The notes: generated by a model from the letters alone, not told the origin. A DNA stretch of 7,805 bases from Clostridium sp. AM49-4BH (GCF_003478335.1 NZ_QUFB01000076.1:1-7805); one strand, 5' to 3'; shown: positions 1 through 6,735, counted from the stretch's first letter. A program made the numbers and translations.

Positions 1-9
1 ATTACAAAT

Positions 10-159
10 TTCTATTTATTCTCTTTTCAATCTATTCTGTTTCAATCTATTCTCTCTTCAATCTGCTTTCTTTTCAATCTATTTTCTTTTCAATCTATTT
101 TCTTTTCGATCTATGCTGTTTCAATCTATTCTCTCTTCAATCTACTTTCTTTTCAATCT
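10..159. repeat. 15/16-bp minisatellite overlapping the MFS gene 3' end
   Basis: Nine copies of a unit beginning TTCAATCT start at 26, 41, 57, 73, 89, 105 (as TTCGATCT), 120, 136 and 152, at intervals of 15 or 16 bp. A tenth, degenerate copy lies at 10-25 (13 of 16 matches to the copy at 41). On the minus strand the unit reads AGATTGAAAAGAAAAT, purine-rich. The last copy contains the TGA stop of the MFS gene (153-155), and the gene's final codons AAT AGG AAA GAT TGA themselves resemble the unit. The array may continue beyond the left edge. There are no spacers, so it is not CRISPR. No hairpin terminator for the operon is visible here. Confidence 0.9.
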
Positions 160-1343
160 TTCCTATTTTCCCTAACTGTCCGCAATAATAAAATACTCAC
201 GACAAGCAATACCGGAAAAATGACGCCCGCTAAAATTCCCATTTTCAGATTTTCGGATGCAATATCAGAGACAAACCCTACCAAAGTAGGCCCTCCGGAG
301 CATCCCGCATCCCCCGCCAGTGCAAGCAGTGCAAACAATGCCGTTCCGCCATTTCTAAGAGAAGCCGATGCCTTGCTAAACGTTCCCGGCCACATGATTC
401 CGACTGACAATCCACAGATCGAGCAGCCGATCAGCGCGATCAATGGCGATGCTGACAGCGATATCGTCAGATAAGACAGGATACATAACGCACTGCTGCC
501 AATCATAAATTGATCCAGATTGATCTTATCGCCAAATTTACCATAAAAGGCTCTGGCACTTCCCATTAGGATTGCAAATGCCATTGGTCCCGCCAAGTCG
601 CCGATCGTTTTGGTAACGCCAAGACCTTTTTCCGCAAAGGTCGATGCCCACTGGCTGACCGCCTGCTCGCTGGCTCCGGCGCACAGCATCATAAGCATAA
701 GGATCCAAAATATTTTATTTCTGCATAATTCACCAAGTGTCATGCCTGTTTCGCCTTCCTCGATCAAAGAAGCGATCGGCACTTTACAAAATACGAGTCC
801 ATTGATGATTGGAAGAGCCGCCCAGATAAGTGCCATCACTTTCCAATGATCGATACCGCACAGCTTGAAAAACAGCGTGGAAAAAAGTACAACTGCCACA
901 TGTCCCCAGCAATAAAAGGAATGTAGTAAACTCATTGCTTTCTCTTTGTTATCACTTGGACAACTCTCAACGATCGGACTGATCAACACCTCGATCAGAC
1001 CTCCACCGATCGCATACACGACAACCGCAAGCAGTAATCCGACAAAAGCATTCGGAAGTATTTCCGGCAAGATCACCAGTCCGATCAGACCGGCTGCAGA
1101 AAAGACATGCGCCAGCACAATGGATACCCGATAACCGATCCGGTCAACGAATCCTGCCGATAATAAGTCCACAAGTAACTGAATACCAAAGTTAAAGGTG
1201 ATCAACATTGTGATCTGACTGAGTGGAATATGATAGCTTTTTTCAAAGGTCAAAAAAAGCAACGGCACAAAATTATTAACGATCGCCTGAACGATATAAC
1301 CTGCAAAACAGGCGTACATCGTCTTTTGAAAATTGTTTTTCAT
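153..1343 (-). CDS. MFS transporter, FHS/sugar-permease-like
   Basis: A 396-aa integral membrane protein of normal major facilitator length, with about twelve hydrophobic segments. The loop after the second segment carries an MFS motif A (GFVDRIGYR, residues 64-72), and a degenerate equivalent lies near residues 266-274 (FYGKFGDKI). HSFYCWG at 141-147 recalls the LH-x-x-(F/Y)-G-x-G region of fucose/galactose:H+ symporters (FHS), so sugar or another small solute is a reasonable guess, but the substrate is unknown and drug efflux cannot be excluded. The ATG at 1343 is preceded by AAGGAG (1353-1358) at good spacing. The start lies 15 nt after the stop of the upstream ABC gene, whose TAG overlaps the edge of this ribosome binding site, so co-transcription and coupled translation are likely. 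The TGA stop sits inside a minisatellite. Confidence 0.9.
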   Translation of the reverse strand: MKNNFQKTMYACFAGYIVQAIVNNFVPLLFLTFEKSYHIPLSQITMLITFNFGIQLLVDLLSAGFVDRIGYRVSIVLAHVFSAAGLIGLVILPEILPNAFVGLLLAVVVYAIGGGLIEVLISPIVESCPSDNKEKAMSLLHSFYCWGHVAVVLFSTLFFKLCGIDHWKVMALIWAALPIINGLVFCKVPIASLIEEGETGMTLGELCRNKIFWILMLMMLCAGASEQAVSQWASTFAEKGLGVTKTIGDLAGPMAFAILMGSARAFYGKFGDKINLDQFMIGSSALCILSYLTISLSASPLIALIGCSICGLSVGIMWPGTFSKASASLRNGGTALFALLALAGDAGCSGGPTLVGFVSDIASENLKMGILAGVIFPVLLVVSILLLRTVRENRKD

Positions 1344-1358
1344 AAGTCCAATCTCCTT

Positions 1359-2840
1359 CTATTGATAGTTTTGTGCCTGTGCATTCCACATCATAGCGTA
1401 AATTCCGTCTTTTTCTATCAATTCTTCGTGCGTTCCCTGCTCTTGCACTTGTCCGTCTTTTAACACAATAATCCGTTGGCAAAAACGACAGCTTGACATT
1501 CTATGGGATATGTATACCGCCATTCTGTCTTGAATCAGTCGGTCAAAACTTGAATAAATTTCATATTCCGCCATAGGGTCTAGTGCACTGGTTGGTTCGT
1601 CCAAAATGATAAAAGGTGCTTTCTTATATAAGGCGCGCGCAATCGCAATTTTCTGTGCCTCACCGCCGGACACCTCAACACCTTTAATACCCACATTATA
1701 CAATGGATTATGGATTCCCTGTTCCATTTTCTGGACACGCTCCCAAATGCCTGCTTTCTCCAAAACCTCTTCAATCTCCCGCTCATCGTACTCCTCACTG
1801 GCAGCAACATTTTCTGCTACTGTCATAGCGAACAGTTTGAAATCCTGAAATACCACACCAAACATTGCCAAATATTCTTCATAATCATATTCACGAATAT
1901 CGATCCCATTTAGCAAAATACGTCCGTGTGTTGGCTCATACAGTCGACACAGCAGCAGGATCAAGGTCGTTTTTCCGGCACCATTCGGACCTACCAGCGC
2001 AATTTTTTCTCCATAGTGAAATGTGAGATTAACATGCTCTAAACTATCCTTTTTACCACCGGGATACTTAAAACTTACATCCTCAAAGGTAATCACCAGA
2101 TCCTGTGGAGGTAGATCAGCCGTAGGTTTTCCACCCGTCTGTTTGCGATTTGGCAACTGCAGATATTCGTAATAATGATGCAAATACTGCATATTAAGCA
2201 ACACCGTTTCAAAATGATCTACCATATATTGACAAGCACCTCCGAGTGCCGTTAGTGCCGATACATACTTGACCACTTCCGCTCCCGTGATCATCCCATT
2301 AACGCCTCTGACTCCGATCACCGTATAGGAAATCACTAAAAGCAACGCCTGTACGATCAAATAACGGATTCGGATCTTTTCCTGAATGTCTAGCTTTCTG
2401 TCCTGAATATTGCACTTTTCATCCCACACTTTCGTCATATCCCTCAACAGCAAATCCTTTAAGGCATACAGACGGATCTCCTTACCTGTCGCATATTTGC
2501 TGAGGATCTCGCGATAAAAATAATCATCCTTGCGAATCGCATCCAAACTTTCCTCATAAATTTCATACTGCTTTTTGTTGCCCTTCTTGGATATCCACAT
2601 AAAAAGGAACATAGAAAACAGATTTAACAAGAAAATAAGGTATATGATCCACTTAGAATTTAAGATCTGCATCACACCATTTCCGGTCAAATGCTGTTGC
2701 TGTGTCAAAATTGGGACAAGCACAACAAAGGCATAAAAGATAGATGCAACATCACCGATCAGCACGCCTAATTTATCCGAAAACCAGTAAATACCGCCGC
2801 TTTCTTTTTCACCTTCTAACGCTGCCGTCAAAAGCTGCAT
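1359..2840 (-). CDS. ABC exporter, C-terminal fragment (part of TMD plus complete NBD)
   Basis: The downstream reading frame of the second ABC exporter gene, 493 aa from the first ATG (2840-2838). Transmembrane stretches lie at about residues 24-45, 63-82, 158-178 and 188-208, corresponding to TM3-TM6. A complete ATPase domain follows: Walker A GPNGAGKTT (284-292), Q-loop Q332, signature VSGGE (390-394), Walker B IILDE (411-415) with catalytic Glu415, and switch His446. The frame is open for eleven further codons upstream, encoding LDYQDLESQDS, which matches the usual sequence after TM2 in type I exporters, so ATG 2840 is not the natural start. An AGGA sits 5 nt before it, so reinitiation is conceivable. 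Without TM1-TM2 this polypeptide alone should not form a normal exporter. Confidence 0.75.
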   Translation of the reverse strand: MQLLTAALEGEKESGGIYWFSDKLGVLIGDVASIFYAFVVLVPILTQQQHLTGNGVMQILNSKWIIYLIFLLNLFSMFLFMWISKKGNKKQYEIYEESLDAIRKDDYFYREILSKYATGKEIRLYALKDLLLRDMTKVWDEKCNIQDRKLDIQEKIRIRYLIVQALLLVISYTVIGVRGVNGMITGAEVVKYVSALTALGGACQYMVDHFETVLLNMQYLHHYYEYLQLPNRKQTGGKPTADLPPQDLVITFEDVSFKYPGGKKDSLEHVNLTFHYGEKIALVGPNGAGKTTLILLLCRLYEPTHGRILLNGIDIREYDYEEYLAMFGVVFQDFKLFAMTVAENVAASEEYDEREIEEVLEKAGIWERVQKMEQGIHNPLYNVGIKGVEVSGGEAQKIAIARALYKKAPFIILDEPTSALDPMAEYEIYSSFDRLIQDRMAVYISHRMSSCRFCQRIIVLKDGQVQEQGTHEELIEKDGIYAMMWNAQAQNYQ

Positions 2841-2869
2841 ACTATCCTGCGACTCAAGATCTTGATAAT

Positions 2870-3226
2870 CTAGCTTGCAGCTTTACTGGATATATCCGCC
2901 TTGATTCGGTAACGAATATTATCTCGCATCGCATTTCCTGCTTTATCCAAAATATGGTACAGGATCGTCATTGCAAAAGTGATCACCAAAAGTTGGTAGA
3001 CCATATTCATGATATGTCCCTTCGCTTCCCGTGCAACTAATGCATTTAAGATATTGCAGCCGTATACAATGCCCACATAAGGCAGACCCGCCATAATTAT
3101 ATTTTTTCCAAGATTACAAGGCAGGATCCACTTGCACAGCCGATGATTGATCCCGATAACATGCATAAATTTCTTTATGATCGCCCCTACAGATTCTTTT
3201 TCATTGCTGATCGCATGCTTACTCAT
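2870..3226 (-). CDS. ABC exporter, N-terminal fragment (TM1-TM2)
   Basis: The upstream reading frame of the same ABC exporter gene: 118 codons from ATG 3226-3224, ending at TAG 2872-2870. It encodes a short basic cytoplasmic lead, TM1 around GLPYVGIVYGCNILNAL and TM2 around MVYQLLVITFAMTILYHIL, then the start of the first intracellular loop ending in KAAS. I chose ATG 3226 because it overlaps the end of the preceding ABC gene as ATGAGTAA (3219-3226), a typical coupling arrangement, with a GGTGG-rich ribosome binding region upstream. The more distal ATG at 3292 would lie well inside the preceding gene. No homologous protein normally ends here. Confidence 0.7.
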   Translation of the reverse strand: MSKHAISNEKESVGAIIKKFMHVIGINHRLCKWILPCNLGKNIIMAGLPYVGIVYGCNILNALVAREAKGHIMNMVYQLLVITFAMTILYHILDKAGNAMRDNIRYRIKADISSKAAS

Positions 3227-5090
3227 CGAAATCACCACCCTTCTCATTGTAGTATTGACTTTGTATTTCAAACATCTTGGCATATGCACCATTCTTTTTC
3301 ATTAGTTCATCGTGCGTGCCGTCTTCTTTCACCTGACCATTTTCATAATAAATGATACGGTCGCAGAATTTGGTACTCGCCAAGCGATGGGAAATAAAAA
3401 TCGTTGTTTTCCCTTCCGATAACCGGTGATACTGTTCGTAAATCGCTGTCTCTGCCAGAGGATCCAGCGCACTGGTCGGCTCGTCTAACAACAAAAGCGG
3501 TGCGTCCTTATATAAAGCTCTCGCCAGTAATATGCGCTGTAATTCTCCGCCCGAAAACAACACGCCATCCTTATCCAAAAAGTTGGTAACCGCTGTCTTT
3601 TCCTTCTTTGGCAAAGATAGGACCTTATCCTCAATATCTGCAAGCTGCATTGCCGTTTGCAGTTTTGGTTCATCAATATTTTCCTGTTTTTCACAAGCGA
3701 TATTTTCTGCTACCGAAGTTGCCATCACCATCATGTCTTGAAATACTGCTGCGACTAATTTGCGATATTCTGTCTCTGAATAATCAGAAATCTCCCTGCC
3801 ATCGATCAAAATCTGTCCTTCATTTGGATGATAAAAACCGCACAACAACTTTACTAAAGTGGTCTTGCCAGCTCCGTTTACTCCCACCAGTGCAATATTT
3901 TCGCCTGCCTTTACCTTGAGATTCAGATTATGTATCACATCCTGTTTTGCACCGGGATAACGAAAACATACATTCTTAAACTCAAGCGTAATACCGTTTT
4001 CCGTTTTGTCTGTCCCATTTTTAGCACAAGTGTTTTCCGTATTCTCTTTCTCTACTGTATGCTCCGAATCCTTTAACTCCATAAAACTGCGGTAATCGTT
4101 AATGCCCCAGTTGCAACGGATCATTTCACTGTTAGCGCGAACGAAACCGTCTCCCATATTACCGCCATTCAGCCAGCCAGCAAAACCGGTAATAATTCCC
4201 AAATAAAAAGTAAATGTGGTCGCATTCAATTCCCCTGCCAAAAACTGATTTATCAACACCGTATACGCAATGATGTCACGCACGAGCGACCAGATCGTGT
4301 CCGACAGATGCGGCAGAAAATAATACATCTCCACGCGTTTCCATACTTTCATTCGTCTCTGAACCAGTGTTTTCATGACATCCACAAACCACTTTTCCAT
4401 GCGATACAAACGAATGTCTTTACCGTCCGTAGCAGATGTACTTCTCTGAAAAAAATACTCCACTCTGGAATCTGTCTCCCAAATTGTCTCTCTATATTTC
4501 CGATAACCCCGTTGCGCAATTTTCTTTTCGATCATCACATTCATAATGCTCATAATCGCAAAAATCGGCAGTACCCAGGGGCATCTTGGAATCAGTATGA
4601 TCGTATATACGATAATTCCCAACAGATTAAATGCGAATGGCGTAAACATATCCATAATGCGACTCCAGCCATTCCATTCCTCCGAGTAGCTGTATTTTGC
4701 GCCATCCGCTGCTCGTTTTCCTTCTGCACTCTCCAGAATTTGGTAATCCACTGTCATAATTTTGCTGATTACTTTCTTCTGAACAGACTGAAACTGCACC
4801 TTATAATTTTTCTTTTTAATTAGAAAATCATACTTTGTCGATACGATCCCCATAATCATATTTCCCAGCACAAACGCCAGCATTACTCCAAAAAAAGTCA
4901 AAAAATCTGCCTTTTTTTCGACCATACTAATCGCCGCACTTGGTATGATCGCTGCAATAAACGGCGCCAAAAATCCTGCTACCGATCGTACTGCAATATA
5001 CCAAGGGTACTTGTGGTCTAGGTCGTACATTTCCTTAAACACAAACTTCCAATTACTTAAAATCGGATATTCTTTATTAATTTTTTCCAT
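3219..5090 (-). CDS. ABC exporter, fused permease and ATPase
   Basis: A 623-aa type I ABC half-transporter (MsbA/LmrA-like architecture). A transmembrane domain with six hydrophobic segments (about 31-53, 65-83, 149-167, 171-187, 257-280, 291-308) precedes a cytoplasmic ATPase. ATPase motifs are complete: Walker A GVNGAGKTT (403-411), Q-loop Q451, signature FSGGE (512-516), Walker B LLLLDE (532-537) with Glu537, D-loop SALD (540-543) and switch His568. A polar Glu/Asn/Thr-rich linker at about 340-366 joins the two domains and is longer than usual. ATG 5090 has two possible ribosome binding sites, AGGAG 4 nt upstream (5095-5099) and AAGGAG 12 nt upstream (5103-5108). It is the first gene of an operon with a second ABC half and an MFS permease, and overlaps the second by 8 nt. 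The pair probably works as a heterodimeric exporter; nothing in the sequence identifies the substrate. Confidence 0.93.
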   Translation of the reverse strand: MEKINKEYPILSNWKFVFKEMYDLDHKYPWYIAVRSVAGFLAPFIAAIIPSAAISMVEKKADFLTFFGVMLAFVLGNMIMGIVSTKYDFLIKKKNYKVQFQSVQKKVISKIMTVDYQILESAEGKRAADGAKYSYSEEWNGWSRIMDMFTPFAFNLLGIIVYTIILIPRCPWVLPIFAIMSIMNVMIEKKIAQRGYRKYRETIWETDSRVEYFFQRSTSATDGKDIRLYRMEKWFVDVMKTLVQRRMKVWKRVEMYYFLPHLSDTIWSLVRDIIAYTVLINQFLAGELNATTFTFYLGIITGFAGWLNGGNMGDGFVRANSEMIRCNWGINDYRSFMELKDSEHTVEKENTENTCAKNGTDKTENGITLEFKNVCFRYPGAKQDVIHNLNLKVKAGENIALVGVNGAGKTTLVKLLCGFYHPNEGQILIDGREISDYSETEYRKLVAAVFQDMMVMATSVAENIACEKQENIDEPKLQTAMQLADIEDKVLSLPKKEKTAVTNFLDKDGVLFSGGELQRILLARALYKDAPLLLLDEPTSALDPLAETAIYEQYHRLSEGKTTIFISHRLASTKFCDRIIYYENGQVKEDGTHDELMKKNGAYAKMFEIQSQYYNEKGGDFDE

Positions 5091-5120
5091 ATGACTCCTG
5101 TACTCCTTGTCTGCTAATAA

Positions 5121-5152
5121 ATTCTAACACCTTAACTTAACGTTTCCTTAAC
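5121..5152 (-). promoter_or_regulatory. Putative response-regulator box and -10 of the ABC/MFS operon
   Basis: On the minus strand GTTAAG occurs at 5152-5147 and again at 5141-5136, an 11-bp period (GTTAAG-N5-GTTAAG). A third TTAAGG abuts at 5135-5130. Nine bases after the second hexamer lies TAGAAT (5126-5121), a plausible -10, placing the transcript start near 5114 with a leader of about 24 nt holding the ribosome binding site. No good -35 is present, which suits an activated promoter. The layout resembles the known CiaR site of streptococci (TTTAAG-N5-TTTAAG about 10 bp before the -10) and OmpR-family operators in general. The regulator is not in the window, so the assignment is inference. 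Confidence 0.5.
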
Positions 5153-5164
5153 AATGCCATATCC

Positions 5165-6130
5165 TCAACCAAAAAGCATTTCCATTTCCTGTCTGGTAAG
5201 GTAAGAAGATAGTGCTCCTTTTTTCTGAATGCTTTCTCCGCAGTAACGATTTGAAAAAATCAAATAGGACTCCCACTCCTTATCCGTCATCTTCTTCATG
5301 TCATCCAGGGTTCTCCCCTCATAAGCGAGTTGGTTAAGGAAAGAACCAATAAATCCGTCTCCCGCTCCGGTCGTATCCACTGCCTTTTTCCCAGTGCCGG
5401 ACACAGCTACATGCGCTGTTCTTGTGTAAACCTCCGCACCCTGACTTCCTTTCGTATATAAGATCACAGAGATTCCCATAGCAAACAGCTCTTCCACCGC
5501 ATCTTCAATATGTTCTTTGCCTGTGATAAAAAACAACTCTTCATCTGACAGCTTAAGAATATCCGCGCAAGGAAGAAATTCTGTCACTGCTGCCTTAAGT
5601 TGCGCCTGATCCGGCCACAACTGAGGTCGAAGATTCGGGTCAAAGCTGATCATCACTCCAGCCGCCGAAGCCTTTTCAATCGCTTTCTTATGCGCCTGCT
5701 TCATCGGATAATCCCCTAGAGAAACCGAGCAAAAATGAAGCGCATATGCATCTGCAAACACTTCTTCCGGCACCTGTTCCGGTTGATACAGCATATCTGC
5801 GCCGGGTTTTCTAAAAAACGTAAATTCTCTGTCTCCATTTTCCAGCAATGCCACAAATGCCAACGACGTGTTAGCTTCCTCTGTGCGTGAGATATATGTG
5901 GTGTCTATGCCGCTGTGCGCAAGTTCTTCCACAATCTTATCCCCAAACGGATCTGCTCCAAGCTGCGTCAGCATAACTGCTTTGCCACCAAGTTTTGCAT
6001 ATGCTCCACATACATTGGCCGGTGCACCTCCCACCTTTGGCATAAAGCTTTCTGTATCTTTGATCTGTCTGCCCGCCTGCTGTGGTGCAAAATCAATCAA
6101 CGCCTCTCCGATCGCCACTAATGTCTTCAC
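5165..6130 (-). CDS. scrK: Fructokinase, PfkB family
   Basis: A 321-aa cytosolic sugar kinase, normal length for PfkB-family fructokinases, expected to phosphorylate D-fructose with ATP to fructose 6-phosphate (EC 2.7.1.4) and feed glycolysis. It shows the N-terminal PfkB glycine motif GGAPANV (34-40), the FFRKPGAD segment (105-112) and FDPNLRP (163-169) typical of fructokinases, and the C-terminal signature DTTGAGDGF (252-260) with Asp257 as catalytic base. The start codon is GTG (6130-6128), preceded by a strong AGGAGG (6136-6141). It has its own promoter upstream. No hairpin separates its stop from the ABC operon 75 nt later, so some readthrough is possible. No sucrose hydrolase or phosphotransferase gene is visible, so the fructose source is unknown. 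Ribokinase or another PfkB specificity is possible but less likely given the motifs. Confidence 0.88.
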   Translation of the reverse strand: MKTLVAIGEALIDFAPQQAGRQIKDTESFMPKVGGAPANVCGAYAKLGGKAVMLTQLGADPFGDKIVEELAHSGIDTTYISRTEEANTSLAFVALLENGDREFTFFRKPGADMLYQPEQVPEEVFADAYALHFCSVSLGDYPMKQAHKKAIEKASAAGVMISFDPNLRPQLWPDQAQLKAAVTEFLPCADILKLSDEELFFITGKEHIEDAVEELFAMGISVILYTKGSQGAEVYTRTAHVAVSGTGKKAVDTTGAGDGFIGSFLNQLAYEGRTLDDMKKMTDKEWESYLIFSNRYCGESIQKKGALSSYLTRQEMEMLFG

Positions 6131-6194
6131 AACTACCTCCTATACTCTGTTTCATTCCATCTATTTTCCCAATCGAAAAATCCATATATTCGAA

Positions 6195-6224
6195 ATTGTA
6201 CCACGATTTACTCCTTAGCTGCAA
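6195..6224 (-). promoter_or_regulatory. Sigma-A-type promoter of the fructokinase gene
   Basis: On the minus strand -35 TTGCAG (6224-6219) and -10 TACAAT (6200-6195) are separated by 18 bp. The -10 is preceded by TGG, giving an extended -10 (TGGTACAAT). The predicted start point is near 6188, leaving a leader of about 57 nt before the GTG with AGGAGG close to the start. This is the best promoter-like sequence in the window and points to independent transcription of the kinase. Confidence 0.72.
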
Positions 6225-6247
6225 TAATAAGCGCCTGACAGACTATG

Positions 6248-6280
6248 ACTTTATAGGAAACGACAATTTTCCTATAAAGT
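6248..6280. repeat. Perfect 13-bp inverted repeat upstream of the kinase promoter
   Basis: ACTTTATAGGAAA (6248-6260) and its exact complement TTTCCTATAAAGT (6268-6280) flank a 7-nt loop. The stem is AT-rich and no T-tract follows on the minus strand, so it is not an obvious terminator. It ends 24 bp upstream of the -35 of the fructokinase promoter, so an operator for a dimeric regulator is possible; a remnant of a mobile element end is an alternative. Confidence 0.6.
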
Positions 6281-6287
6281 TAAAATA

Positions 6288-6322
6288 AGGTCTGAATCAC
6301 CACAGGGATGGGATTCAGACCT
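6288..6322 (-). terminator. Rho-independent terminator (possibly bidirectional)
   Basis: AGGTCTGAATC (6288-6298) pairs perfectly with GATTCAGACCT (6312-6322) around a 13-nt loop in which CC and GG can add two more pairs. On the minus strand the stem is followed by TTATTTTAACTTT, suitable for ending transcripts from the 6376-6648 gene. On the plus strand ATTTTTC follows four bases after the stem, so it could also work in that direction, although no plus-strand gene needs it. Confidence 0.78.
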
Positions 6323-6375
6323 ATAATTTTTCAAACGATACAGTTATTAATACAATATTTCATTATATGTGGAAT

Positions 6376-6648
6376 CTACGCCACTCTTTTCACCATACTA
6401 ACAATGTCGCTATTCACTTCCATGATTCTTTTATCCTGTTCCATTTCTGCAATGGACATCCAATAAAATTTCTTTCCATCAATTTGAAAGGAATCTTGTT
6501 CTATTTGCTCACTAAACTTTTTAATTTCAAATTGGTAAAAACGGTGACGATAACATCTATTTTCTTTTGCACTGACAGAATATTTCTCATGTACCTTTTC
6601 AAACGCAAAAGCCCCCTCTAAATCATCGCGTGATACCTTTAACTCCAT
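6376..6648 (-). CDS. Hypothetical protein, probable C-terminal remnant, loosely Nudix-like
   Basis: A 90-aa soluble, charged protein that I do not recognise with confidence. The order GAFAFEKVHEKY (13-24), RHRFYQFEI (34-42) and FYWMSIAEME (61-70) recalls the beta strands after the Nudix box and the C-terminal helix of Nudix-fold proteins, but no catalytic Nudix box (GX5EX7REUXEEXGU) is present. ATG 6648 has no ribosome binding site directly before it. The frame stays open for 25 plausible codons further upstream beyond an in-frame TAA (6660-6658), so this is more likely the surviving end of a broken gene than a complete one. A good AGGAGG (6686-6691) precedes a four-codon ORF (ATG 6677 to TAG 6663), from which reinitiation at 6648 could occur. 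A terminator lies 54 nt downstream. Confidence 0.5.
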   Translation of the reverse strand: MELKVSRDDLEGAFAFEKVHEKYSVSAKENRCYRHRFYQFEIKKFSEQIEQDSFQIDGKKFYWMSIAEMEQDKRIMEVNSDIVSMVKRVA

Positions 6649-6735
6649 TTGTAAATGTTAGGCTATATTTTCTTCATCAAGTTTTCCTCCTCTTGCATCT
6701 ACTAAACATTGTTTATTGTCTTCATATTTATAATA
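6649..6735 (-). pseudogene. Upstream remnant of the 6376-6648 gene, split by TAA
   Basis: Codons 6735-6661, in the same frame as the 90-aa ORF, encode a protein-like stretch containing CLVDARGGKLDEENIA. TAA at 6660-6658 follows, then His-Leu-Gln and the ATG at 6648. Changing that TAA to CAA would give DEENIAQHLQMELK, a credible helix continuing into the 90-aa product. No start codon lies in this frame before the TGA at 6738-6736, so the original 5' end is also missing or shifted. It rests on reading the frame by eye, without a homologue. Confidence 0.4.

Larger units (their letters stand above)
1359..3226 (-). pseudogene. Frameshifted ABC exporter (permease + ATPase), apparent 1-nt deletion
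   Basis: Joining the two fragments gives 118 + 11 + 493 = 622 aa, almost exactly the 623 aa of the neighbouring ABC gene. At the junction the first frame reads GCA AGC TAG and the second reads CTA GAT TAT. Inserting one base after AGC (about 2873/2874) would give KAAS-LDYQDLE, matching the usual ...KA-x-SLDY-x-D... loop after TM2 in type I ABC exporters. The sequence is not a recognisable -1 slippery heptamer, so a real deletion or a sequencing error is more likely than programmed frameshifting. The restored NBD would have all catalytic residues (Lys419, Asp543/Glu544 and His575 in restored numbering). It presumably forms a heterodimer with the upstream ABC protein. Confidence 0.8.

Noticed and set aside
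10..159. Possible CRISPR array in the left-edge repeats
   Set aside because: Units are 15/16 bp, directly adjacent, with no unique spacers of the expected length.
2866..2880. Programmed ribosomal frameshifting in the second ABC gene
   Set aside because: GCAAGCTAG does not contain a recognisable slippery heptamer and ABC exporters of this kind are not known to need frameshifting; a deletion or sequencing error is simpler.
3227..3292. Longer N-terminus for the second ABC gene using ATG 3292
   Set aside because: It would overlap the preceding ABC gene by about 74 nt, and the added residues do not resemble an exporter N-terminus; ATG 3226 gives the classic 8-nt overlap.
4308..4823. 171-codon plus-strand ORF
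   Set aside because: It lies entirely antisense to the ABC exporter gene, is His/Cys-rich without a domain pattern, and has no convincing ribosome binding site; it is a shadow of the real gene.
5868..6218. 116-codon plus-strand ORF over the fructokinase start
   Set aside because: It is antisense to the kinase and its promoter, with no supporting signals.
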